Source: an uncultured Oxalobacteraceae bacterium (GTDB lineage Bacteria > Pseudomonadota > Gammaproteobacteria > Burkholderiales > Burkholderiaceae). Taken from it: a DNA stretch of 7,432 bases. The DNA lies in NCBI GenBank assembly GCA_946478765.1, contig CAMLDH010000192.1:1-7432 (forward strand). The letters are read 5' to 3'. Under the pieces are notes generated by a model. The model was not told where the DNA came from. It saw nothing but the letters and a program-made list of their open reading frames with translations, and did no database searches. Positions 1 to 5,692 of this stretch are shown here, one piece after another (position 1 is the first letter of the stretch; each line of letters starts with the position of its first letter). The position numbers were made by a program, and so were the translations under genes.

Positions 1-1
1 T

Positions 2-184
2 AATTATCGTAAAGATAAGGTCGCAACAGCCATGCGCCTGCCGGTGCTGGAATATCCGGCAAATGTGCGTGGAATGAAGTTCCGGACGAGCCCTCCCGAT
101 CTTTGTCGATCGGCAGTTCTTTCCATTGGCGTCGCCTATACGAGGGCTGCAAACGTAGGCGGGCTGCGCGTTCCAGACAAATTC
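2..184 (+). other. possible remnant of a GGDEF domain ahead of the EAL pseudogene
   Basis: The frame starting at base 2 stays open to a TGA near 184 and contains the peptide LSIGVA (about 119-136). SIGVA is a hallmark of the C-terminal half of GGDEF domains, which often precede EAL domains. Nothing else in the frame is convincing: the expected alanine-rich helix and an A-[LM]-Y-x-A-K type motif are absent. The gap from SIGVA to the EAL motif (about 160 bases) is only about half of what an intact GGDEF-EAL protein would have. If this reading is right, material has been lost between the two domains. Chance remains a realistic explanation. Confidence 0.2.
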
Positions 185-234
185 AGAGGCTGAAATAACC
201 CGCAACCAGTTGTTAATGCGACAGAGCCCACTAT

Positions 235-869
235 TTGATTATGGTGTTTTTTCGTGAACGCCTCAGTTTGGTTGACCGCCATGTCTGCGAAGCGGAAGCG
301 CTCGTGCGTTGGCAGCATTCAACCCGCGGATTTCTGCCGCCGAACGAGTTCATTCCATTCGCGGAAGAGACCGGATACATCCGTAAGATTACCCAATGGG
401 TCCTGGACGCGGCGTTCGCGCAATCGGTCCGCTGGCGTGCCCAGGGACTGGCGATCACCATCTCGATCAATCTTTCGGTGCGCGATTTGCTTAGTGCGGG
501 ACTCGCCGCGCGCTGCGGTGAACTGCTTGCACACCATGGCGCTTGCGCAGACTGGTTTAGGCTGGAGATCACCGAAAGCGTGATCATGGAGGATCCGGAA
601 CGTACCCTCGAGACGGCACGTCAGTTGCATGAAATGGGGTTCGACCTGTCGATCGACGACTTCGGTACCGGCTACTCCTCGCTGTCCATGATCAAGTGTT
701 GCCCGTGGCGGAACTGAAGATAGACCGTTCTTTCGTCATGAATATGGTCACTGATGCGAAAGACATGAGCATCGTCCGTTCCGTGATTGACCTCGCGCAC
801 AACATAGACCTCTTGGTCGTGGCCGAGGGCATCGAATCGGCGCAGTTGCTGGAACTTCTAGCCAACTGG
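235..869 (+). pseudogene. EAL-domain cyclic-di-GMP phosphodiesterase, frameshifted and truncated
   Basis: EAL domains hydrolyse cyclic-di-GMP to pGpG. Frame 1 (235-717) shows, in order: EALVRWQH (EAL motif at 295-303), the P-x-EFIPFAEETG block, the NLS motif (INLSVRDL), LEITES, and IDDFGTGYSS near residues 140-149. The frame then ends early in a TGA. The next frame (from 699) continues exactly where the domain should: LPVAELKIDRSF, IVRSVIDLAHN, VVAEGIES. Between AAG (694-696) and TTG (699-701) only two bases remain where the family has a full codon, so a single base has been lost near 697. Homology stops around 866 and the QGY segment and the last helix of the domain are missing. The first residues before EAL are also poor, and no ATG start with a ribosome binding site fits. 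The metal-binding residues that remain are intact, which suggests recent decay. A sequencing error could explain the frameshift but not the missing end. Confidence 0.8.
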
Positions 870-877
870 AACGCCCA

Positions 878-899
878 CCCCTCCGCGCGGCGGAAGGGG
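878..899. repeat. GC-rich hairpin between the EAL remnant and the DUF3567 gene
   Basis: CCCCTCCG (878-885) can pair with CGG-A-AGGGG (891-899), giving an 8-bp stem with one bulged A and a 5-base loop. It lies about 30 bases beyond the stop of the minus-strand DUF3567 gene and exactly where EAL homology ends. Neither strand has a T-run after the stem, so it is not a standard intrinsic terminator. It could still protect the 3' end of the mRNA, or mark the breakpoint that truncated the EAL gene. Confidence 0.35.
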
Positions 900-904
900 C
901 GGCC

Positions 905-934
905 GTTTAATGCGTTGTTTAATGCGTTTAATGC
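905..934. repeat. three copies of the 9-mer GTTTAATGC
   Basis: GTTTAATGC occurs at 905-913, 917-925 and 926-934, the last two directly adjacent. Read on the minus strand each copy contains CAT TAA, the last codon and stop of the DUF3567 gene. The three TAA codons (starting at 930, 921 and 909 on the minus strand) are in the same frame. It looks like a small local duplication by slippage. Confidence 0.7.
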
Positions 935-1185
935 AAGACTACCGGTTGACTCATCAGGACATCATAGATTGCCAGAAAATCGTCAATTTCTTCAACGCTC
1001 GGCTCGGTCGCAATCAAGTCTTCCACATTCTTGCGGAACGCTTCGGCCAACATGCCGCCGATAAAGATTTCGCGCTTGCCCGGTTTGTCGACGATTTCAT
1101 AGCCGCCAAAGCGCAGAGCATCCTGGTCGTCGTCAACGCCAAATTCGACCACGCTGTACTGCTCGCTGTTGTAGATCAAGTTCAT
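928..1185 (-). CDS. DUF3567 family protein
   Basis: This 85-residue acidic protein begins MNLIYNSEQYSVVEFG and ends MSQPVVLH, with the central segment GGYEIVDKPGKREIFIGG. That pattern matches my memory of the DUF3567 family of small betaproteobacterial proteins, whose function is unknown. Members are normally 80-90 residues, so this copy is full length. There is no signal peptide, membrane segment, cysteine pair or recognisable catalytic motif, so a soluble cytoplasmic protein is expected. The N-terminal half looks like beta strands. The second half (about 45-80) is amphipathic helix with an EPSVEEIDDF turn. The ATG at 1185 has an excellent ribosome binding site (AAGGAG, 5-base spacing), which fixes the start. 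The gene is alone: convergent with the EAL remnant, and more than 300 bases from the end of the rsmB-ntrYX block, so it probably has its own promoter, which I could not locate. The family call is from recall, not a search. Confidence 0.85.
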   Translation of the reverse strand: MNLIYNSEQYSVVEFGVDDDQDALRFGGYEIVDKPGKREIFIGGMLAEAFRKNVEDLIATEPSVEEIDDFLAIYDVLMSQPVVLH

Positions 1186-1190
1186 GTGCG

Positions 1191-1196
1191 CTCCTT
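1191..1196 (-). promoter_or_regulatory. ribosome binding site of the DUF3567 gene
   Basis: Read on the minus strand, AAGGAG lies 5 bases before the ATG at 1185. It is the strongest Shine-Dalgarno sequence in the window and suggests this small protein is made in quantity. Confidence 0.8.
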
Positions 1197-1213
1197 ATGC
1201 TAAAGAATGCCGA

Positions 1214-1235
1214 CTGCACCTTTGTAAGGCTGCAG
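1214..1235 (-). promoter_or_regulatory. hairpin in the DUF3567 leader
   Basis: CTGCACCTT (1214-1222) and AAGG-C-TGCAG (1226-1235) form a 9-bp inverted repeat with a single bulged C and a 3-base loop. On the minus strand it ends 17 bases before the AAGGAG ribosome binding site, so it would sit in the leader mRNA if transcription starts upstream of it. It could stabilise the mRNA, affect translation, or as DNA serve as an operator. No T-run follows, so it is not an attenuator terminator. Confidence 0.4.
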
Positions 1236-1527
1236 GTGGAGTTTGGGTCACCATTTTCAAGCCTGGATCATGACAAATACGAGAATCGAAAAATAAAGCA
1301 TGAACGAACGTCGATATTTCATTCATTAACGGCAAATTCCTCCGCCTGCTGAAGAAGCCCGTCGTCCATACGGCAAGTTAAAAATGACGATGGCGAGAAC
1401 ACGCATTGCAAATTTGTCCGCATCACATCCGAAACTGCACCGATATACGGCACCGGGATATGAATGCTTAAAAATCGTGCAATTATCGTGCCTTGCATTG
1501 GCGCAGGCGACCGGCGTTCATAGTCAG
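1236..1527. other. intergenic stretch without a supported gene; possible weak terminator
   Basis: This stretch is visibly richer in A and T than its surroundings. It should contain the promoter of the DUF3567 gene, but no convincing -35/-10 pair is visible (TTGTCA and TTGAAA near 1250-1280 on the minus strand lack a partner). Downstream of the COG0523-like gene, the minus strand has a short stem (TGCAA 1478-1482 with TTGCA 1493-1497) followed by a run of five T (complement of 1470-1474). That is at best a weak terminator for the rsmB-ntrYX block. The heptamer ATCGTGC is repeated at 1474-1480 and 1485-1491. Open frames crossing this area are shadows without coding character. Confidence 0.4.
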
Positions 1528-1902
1528 TCAGGCTGCATCGCCGCATGACAATACTTCTGTCAGGCGCAGCAGTGCGTCGTAGGGTGCTTGCGCCAGAAAT
1601 TCCTGAATCTGGATGAGGTGGGTCGTTGTTGCAAGACTGATATACAGGCGCGCCGGACGACGGCGCAGCATGCGGTTCAAGCTTACCCGCATGGTGAGGT
1701 TGCCGGCGCAGCACAGGCAACCGGGGGCAATGCGTGCGATATGGAGTTCGGCATGATGGTCGAAACACGCCAAGGTTTCGGCGCCATCCGGCAAGCCTTC
1801 CAGAATGAGCGCCGTGTCGAGCCTGGGGTCGATTGCTGCCGCGATGGCCGCTTCGCGTACCCCGGCCCGTGCACCGGTCACCAGCGTGGTTGCTGTGATC
1901 AC
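1528..1902 (-). CDS. truncated CobW/COG0523-like protein with degenerate P-loop
   Basis: COG0523 proteins are GTP-dependent metal chaperones or insertases, normally 300-400 residues. This protein has 124 residues and matches only the first part. It begins with a strand and loop in the P-loop position (LVTGARAGVREA, residues 7-18), but the loop is one residue short and the lysine and threonine of GxxxxGK[ST] are Val and Arg, so GTP binding is unlikely. The metal motif CxCC is intact (GCLCC, Cys62, Cys64, Cys65), followed by the expected helix (residues 68-81) and a strand where the family has E-T-x-G-L; here the residues are SLATTTH. The TGA after residue 124 removes the rest of the GTPase domain and the C-terminal domain; I see no continuation in other frames downstream. 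The GTG start overlaps the ntrX stop as GTGA, so translation is probably coupled. It may be a small metal-binding protein in its own right or a decaying gene. The family call rests mainly on the CxCC context. Confidence 0.6.
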   Translation of the reverse strand: MITATTLVTGARAGVREAAIAAAIDPRLDTALILEGLPDGAETLACFDHHAELHIARIAPGCLCCAGNLTMRVSLNRMLRRRPARLYISLATTTHLIQIQEFLAQAPYDALLRLTEVLSCGDAA

Positions 1903-2621
1903 CCTTTTTTCGCGGCCTTGCTGGGTTCGACGCCTAACTGCTTCAGCTTGCGATACAGGTGCGTGCGTTCCAGTCCTGTTTTTTCGGCAACGCGTGTCAT
2001 GCTGCCGTTTTCGCGTATCAGATGGTGCTCGAAATACGCGCGTTCAAATGCGTCGCGCGCTTCGCGCAAAGGCAGGTCAAACGACAGCGTGAACGCCTGC
2101 GCTTCCGACGCCAGCAGCGATATTGGCGCCGCGGAAGGCGAGATCATGCTGGATGAGGCGGCAGACACGAATGCCGTGTCGGATGCAGGGATGGCGGCGT
2201 CGATGGGAGGAGGCGCGCTCGGCCGCAAATGAAAGTTTGCAGCACGCAATCCTTCACTATTGCGTGACAAGCCTTGCTGTACGGCTTTCAACAGCTTTTG
2301 CAAGGAAATCGGCTTTTCCAGGAAATTGAGCGCGCCAATCCGCGTCGCTTCCACGGCAGTGTCGATCGTCGCATGCCCCGACATCATGATGACCGGCATG
2401 GTGAGCAAGCCGTCGCGCTGCCATTCCTTCAAGAGGGTAACGCCATCGGTGTCGGGCATCCAGATGTCGAGCAATACCAAATCCGGCGTGCTGCCCGCGC
2501 GCAATTCGCGCGCTTGCTGGGCGTTTTCGGCGGCCGCTACCACGTGTCCTTCGTCGCCCAGAATTTCCGAGAGCAACTCGCGAATACCCATTTCATCATC
2601 GACAACCAGGATGTTAGCCAT
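1899..2621 (-). CDS. ntrX: NtrX-type response regulator without AAA+ domain
   Basis: This is the DNA-binding partner of the NtrY kinase encoded upstream. Residues 1-118 are a receiver domain: acidic pocket Asp8-Asp9, phospho-acceptor Asp52 (LVLLDIWMPD), Ser81 in MMSGHA and Lys103 in LEKP. Residues 130-175 are a flexible Ala/Ser/Pro-rich linker. Residues 185-232 form a Fis-type helix-turn-helix (FERAYFEHHLI ... TRVAEKTGLERTHLYRKLKQLG). Classical NtrX is about 450 residues with a sigma-54 AAA+ ATPase in the middle. Here the protein is 240 residues and the ATPase is absent: no Walker A and no GAFTGA. I believe short versions occur in related betaproteobacteria, so this need not be a recent deletion. 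I chose the ATG at 2621 because GAGGA lies 9 bases upstream; the ATG at 2630 (three more residues) sits right against that GAGGA. It should regulate sigma-70 promoters, targets unknown. It is 116 bases after ntrY and overlaps the next gene by 4. Confidence 0.88.
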   Translation of the reverse strand: MANILVVDDEMGIRELLSEILGDEGHVVAAAENAQQARELRAGSTPDLVLLDIWMPDTDGVTLLKEWQRDGLLTMPVIMMSGHATIDTAVEATRIGALNFLEKPISLQKLLKAVQQGLSRNSEGLRAANFHLRPSAPPPIDAAIPASDTAFVSAASSSMISPSAAPISLLASEAQAFTLSFDLPLREARDAFERAYFEHHLIRENGSMTRVAEKTGLERTHLYRKLKQLGVEPSKAAKKG

Positions 2622-2637
2622 CTGTTGCATTCCTCAT
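2614..2637 (-). other. seven-codon leader frame overlapping the ntrX start
   Basis: An ATG at 2637 has the best ribosome binding site in this gap (AGGAG, complement of 2647-2651, 9-base spacing). It reads only MRNATDG before a TAA at 2616-2614, inside the second and third codons of ntrX. Ribosomes ending there could restart at the ntrX ATG (2621), which overlaps the mini-frame. This could couple or damp ntrX translation. It may equally be an accident of an A/G-rich leader. Confidence 0.3.
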
Positions 2638-2651
2638 TTCAATCGTCTCCT

Positions 2652-2672
2652 ATTGGGCTTTGACAATCCAAT
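2652..2672. promoter_or_regulatory. short dyad upstream of ntrX
   Basis: ATTGG (2652-2656) and CCAAT (2668-2672) form an inverted repeat with an 11-base spacer, in the 116-base gap between ntrY and ntrX. Two half-sites one and a half turns apart could be an operator. The arms are only five bases, so chance is quite possible. I see no clear -35/-10 pair in the gap; TTGAAA near the end of ntrY lacks a well-spaced -10. Confidence 0.2.
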
Positions 2673-2737
2673 GCGGATATTAGTGCTGCAACGCATGCCA
2701 CCGACGCAAATTAATATCGATGAAGATGCGCTTCGTT

Positions 2738-5068
2738 TCAAGAATCAATCGGCGCTAACTTTAACAGCAAAATTGCGACTTTTGCGCCATTTTCCTCAGC
2801 GCGATTCTGTATATCGATTCGACCGCCGTGCTCGTCCATAATTTTCTTTACCATCGCCAATCCCAATCCGGTGCCGCGCGGTTTGGACGTGACATAGGGT
2901 TCGAATGCGCGGCTCAGAATTTTCGGCGCGAATCCGGGGCCATTGTCGATGATCGATAGCCGCACTGCGTTGCTGACCGCGCCGTCGGTGCTGCGGTAAT
3001 GAATTTCTTCAGTGGCGATATCGATACGCGGCGGCGGTGCGCCTGCGCTGTGCTCTGCCACTGCATCTTGCGCGTTCTGCAAGAGATTGTGAATGACTTG
3101 CCTCAATTGTGTCGCGTCCCCCATGACCCGCGGCAGTGCCGGCGCCAGCATCGCATGGATGACGTCGCTGTCGTCGCCGCCCGTGTACAAATGCAGGATT
3201 TCCTTGATCAGCGCATTCAGGTCCAGCGACGACAGCACGGCCGGCGGCGTCTTTGCATAATCGCGAAAATCGTCGACCATGCGCTTCATGGCGGCGACCT
3301 GATTGACAATGGTCTCGGTCCCCTTGTTGAGCATCGCCGCATCGTGCGCATTGAGTTTGCCGTCCAGCTTCATCTGCAGACGCTCGGCGGAGAGCTGGAT
3401 CGGCGTTAGCGGATTCTTGATTTCATGCGCCAGGCGCCGCGCGACTTCACCCCATGCGATCGAGCGCTGCGCGGAAATCACGTCGGAAATATCGTCGAAT
3501 ACCACGATATAGCCGTTGCCGCTGGAAACCGGCAGATGCGAGCCGCGCGCCAGCAGCGTGATATCGCTGTCGCTATCGGCGCCGCCCACGCCCAATGTGC
3601 GCGGAATCTGGATCTGCTGCTGCCAGTGATGGTTGGCGCCGGCGCCGGCCGCGGTCTGCGCATTCTGTTCCGAAAACGCCTTGGTGATCGCTTGTGCAAA
3701 GGGCGTCAGGCCTGCGATGGCGGTCAGCGGTTTGCCGATGTGTTGATCGAAATCATGCTGCAGGATGCGCTCGACCGATTCATTGCACGTCACCAGCGTG
3801 AACTGGTCGTCGAACACCATCACGCCGGCCGACATGTTGGCCAGCACCGATTCCAGATACGCTTTCGCATTTTCCAGTTCGGCGCGGTTTTTTTCGACCG
3901 ACGTGCGCGCCTCGAATAGTTGCCGGGTCATCGTGTTGAACGACTTCGTCAAGGTGCCCAATTCGTCCGACGTTGCGACAATCGGGCGCGGCGAGAAGTT
4001 ACCTTCCGCGACGGCCTTGGTGCCCTCGGCCAGCAGCAGCAGCGGCTTGGCCAAATCGCTGGCGATCAGGAAGGCACTGACGATCGCGCCGAAGATCGCC
4101 AGCAGCAGCGTCAAGGTCAGGGTCACGATATAAATCTTGCGCAGGCCGGATCGTCCCAGCGAACGCTCCTGATACTCGCTGTATGCCGCGCGCAGCGCTT
4201 CGGCATTGGCGGCCAGTTGCGTCGGCACCGGTTGCAACAGCTGCAGGAAGCGCGACTCGTTTTGCAGCGACAGACCCCTGGTCGGCGGCGGGATTGCCAC
4301 CACCACACGCATGCGCAGATTGGTCGCCACATCCAATGCAGAGGGCGCGGAAGCCGCCTGCATTGCTGGTTGAATCGGGGGTTTGGGATCGGCTGCGCCC
4401 TTGTTGTCATAGACGTCCGCGCCGCCTTCGATCGCGGAAAAGCCGCGCGACATGCGGGCCTGGCGCAGCATGGCGGTGGTCGGCAAATCCGGCACCAGTG
4501 CGCCGAGCCGGCCGCCGACATCGGCCAGGATGCGGCCGCTGGCGGTGACAACCGTCGCTTCCTGCATCTGGCTTTGATCGCGCAGGCGCGCCAGTTGCGT
4601 GATCTGCGCCGCATCGGACAGGTCCGATAATTCCGACGCGATATTGCGCGCCTTGGTTTGCAGATCCGTGAGCGACGCATCCAGCGCGGAGTGGCTCAGA
4701 TTCAATCCCGACTCGAGCGCAGATTCAACCCGTATGTCAAACCATGATTCGATCGAGCGCGACACGAACTGCACCGATACCAGATAAATGACGGTGCCGG
4801 GCAGGATGCCGATCACGGCGAACAACAGCACCAGGCGCGCCATCAGGCGGGAGCCGAATCGGCCGCGCCGGTAACGCTTGAACAAGCGGGTCAACAACAG
4901 CACCACCAAACCCAGCAACGCGGCGGTCACCAGTGCGTTCAGTCCCAGCAGCCACGGATAATGCCGATCGAAAGACTGGGAATTTTCCGAGCCGGAGGCC
5001 AGCAAAAACAGCAAAATGCTGATGATGGCTCCGCCCACGACCAGCAAATAGCGCAATACGCGGGTCAC
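2738..5068 (-). CDS. ntrY: NtrY-type membrane sensor histidine kinase
   Basis: The kinase autophosphorylates on His and passes the phosphate to the ntrX product; NtrY-NtrX systems are linked to nitrogen metabolism, redox or respiratory control in other proteobacteria. With the GTG start at 5068 it has 776 residues. Four membrane segments: about 4-25, 38-60, 77-100 and 312-337. Residues 101-311 form the extracytoplasmic sensor region, with a Pro/Ala-rich insert near 223-244. A HAMP domain follows (about 334-386), then a PAS-like domain (about 401-530), HisKA with H-box RLAHEIKNPLTPIQL (His548) and the ATPase domain: N-box NLLQNAQDA (Asn665), DNGPGF (Asp708), FEPY and GTGLGLAM (732-739). All catalytic motifs are intact. 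An upstream TTG at 5101 would add 11 residues but lies inside the previous gene. The GTG, 2 bases after that gene's stop, gives MTRVLRYLLVVGG, the N-terminus I would expect for the family. It lies in one block with rsmB, DUF4390 and ntrX. Confidence 0.93.
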   Translation of the reverse strand: MTRVLRYLLVVGGAIISILLFLLASGSENSQSFDRHYPWLLGLNALVTAALLGLVVLLLTRLFKRYRRGRFGSRLMARLVLLFAVIGILPGTVIYLVSVQFVSRSIESWFDIRVESALESGLNLSHSALDASLTDLQTKARNIASELSDLSDAAQITQLARLRDQSQMQEATVVTASGRILADVGGRLGALVPDLPTTAMLRQARMSRGFSAIEGGADVYDNKGAADPKPPIQPAMQAASAPSALDVATNLRMRVVVAIPPPTRGLSLQNESRFLQLLQPVPTQLAANAEALRAAYSEYQERSLGRSGLRKIYIVTLTLTLLLAIFGAIVSAFLIASDLAKPLLLLAEGTKAVAEGNFSPRPIVATSDELGTLTKSFNTMTRQLFEARTSVEKNRAELENAKAYLESVLANMSAGVMVFDDQFTLVTCNESVERILQHDFDQHIGKPLTAIAGLTPFAQAITKAFSEQNAQTAAGAGANHHWQQQIQIPRTLGVGGADSDSDITLLARGSHLPVSSGNGYIVVFDDISDVISAQRSIAWGEVARRLAHEIKNPLTPIQLSAERLQMKLDGKLNAHDAAMLNKGTETIVNQVAAMKRMVDDFRDYAKTPPAVLSSLDLNALIKEILHLYTGGDDSDVIHAMLAPALPRVMGDATQLRQVIHNLLQNAQDAVAEHSAGAPPPRIDIATEEIHYRSTDGAVSNAVRLSIIDNGPGFAPKILSRAFEPYVTSKPRGTGLGLAMVKKIMDEHGGRIDIQNRAEENGAKVAILLLKLAPIDS

Positions 5069-5070
5069 GG

Positions 5071-5664
5071 TTACTCTGCCTTGAAATTGAAATATTTCCA
5101 ATCGGACGAAAGGCGCCAGTCGCTGTTGTTCAATGCGTGAACCTGGAAGGGCTTGGGCAATTGCGCCAGGTCGAGCCGCATGCGTACTGCGACGTTGTAA
5201 ATGGCACCATGCTTGAGCGCGCCGCGCTCCGCGACGACCCAGCGGCTCGGGCGCCGCACCAGCGACAGCGCATCGTCGAGCGTGCTGAAACTTTGCTGCA
5301 GACGGCCCGAGATTGCCGCATGATATTGGCGCGTCAATACATTGTAGGAAATGCGCACGGTTTGCGATGCATCGACCGCCTTCTCGTCAAACCAGTACCA
5401 GCGCGGCCTGTTCAGTTCGACTTCGGTCGTGAAGTATAAGGGCACGCCGCGTGCAATCACGTCTTCCAGTCCGGGGTTCAGGTCGAACGCAAAGGTGGCC
5501 GACAGCTTGATGCCGTCGTCGGTGCTTTCCAAATGGGCCTGCACAATCTCCACGCCATCTGCCGCACGGGCCGACGGCTGCGCAAACGCCAGCATCGACG
5601 CCGCCAGCAGCCAGCACGCGAGAAAATGAAGGAATCTTTGCGTCAAGTTCGGGGACGGCGTCAA
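5071..5664 (-). CDS. DUF4390 family exported protein
   Basis: A 197-residue protein with a typical signal peptide: polar start, hydrophobic core (FLACWLLAASMLAFA) and a likely cleavage site after ARA at residue 34. The mature part is rich in beta strands and has motifs I associate with DUF4390: GVPLYFTTEVEL, RPRWYWFDEK, VRISYNVLTRQYH and a C-terminal DWRLSSDWKYFNF. Its function is not known. It should act in the periplasm or at the outer membrane. It has a single cysteine, in the signal peptide, and no lipobox. It sits 28 bases after rsmB and ends 2 bases before the ntrY GTG, so it is surely co-transcribed and perhaps translationally coupled with the kinase. The pairing recurs in betaproteobacteria as far as I recall, suggesting a role with NtrY sensing, but that is inference. 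The start is uncertain: TTG at 5664 is the first possible codon after an in-frame TGA, and another TTG lies at residue 7; neither has a strong ribosome binding site. Confidence 0.85.
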   Translation of the reverse strand: MTPSPNLTQRFLHFLACWLLAASMLAFAQPSARAADGVEIVQAHLESTDDGIKLSATFAFDLNPGLEDVIARGVPLYFTTEVELNRPRWYWFDEKAVDASQTVRISYNVLTRQYHAAISGRLQQSFSTLDDALSLVRRPSRWVVAERGALKHGAIYNVAVRMRLDLAQLPKPFQVHALNNSDWRLSSDWKYFNFKAE

Positions 5665-5692
5665 AGCCGCTCAACAGGGTTGCGAAATACTA

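Noticed and set aside
235..717. Treating the EAL frame as an intact 160-residue gene
   Set aside because: It starts at a TTG without a ribosome binding site, lacks the beginning of the domain and stops in mid-motif, with the rest of the domain following in another frame.
1300..1325. Imperfect inverted repeat ATGAACGAA / TTCATTCAT as a regulatory site
   Set aside because: A/T-rich arms with a mismatch, no known binding pattern and no position relative to a recognisable promoter; compatible with chance.
1319..1768. Minus-strand frame of 149 codons running from the COG0523-like gene into the intergenic region
   Set aside because: Arg/Pro/Ser-rich shadow of the overlapping gene. I also checked whether it continued the truncated COG0523 protein after a frameshift, but it shows no such motifs.
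1903..1909. T-run as an intrinsic terminator between ntrX and the COG0523-like gene
   Set aside because: On the minus strand, where these genes are read, it is an A-run coding for the Lys-Lys-Gly end of the regulator, without a preceding stem, and the genes overlap.
1588..2232. Long + strand open frame (214 codons) opposite ntrX and the COG0523-like gene
   Set aside because: Antisense shadow without family features; the minus-strand proteins show clear domains.
2687..2700. Sigma-54-like promoter TGGCA...TTGCA on the minus strand before ntrX
   Set aside because: The distance between the GG and GC elements is two bases shorter than the strict -24/-12 spacing, which does not tolerate such a change.
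3920..4630. Long + strand open frame (236 codons) inside ntrY
   Set aside because: Antisense shadow of ntrY: very rich in Arg, Gln and His, no recognisable domain, and the minus-strand frame carries all kinase motifs.
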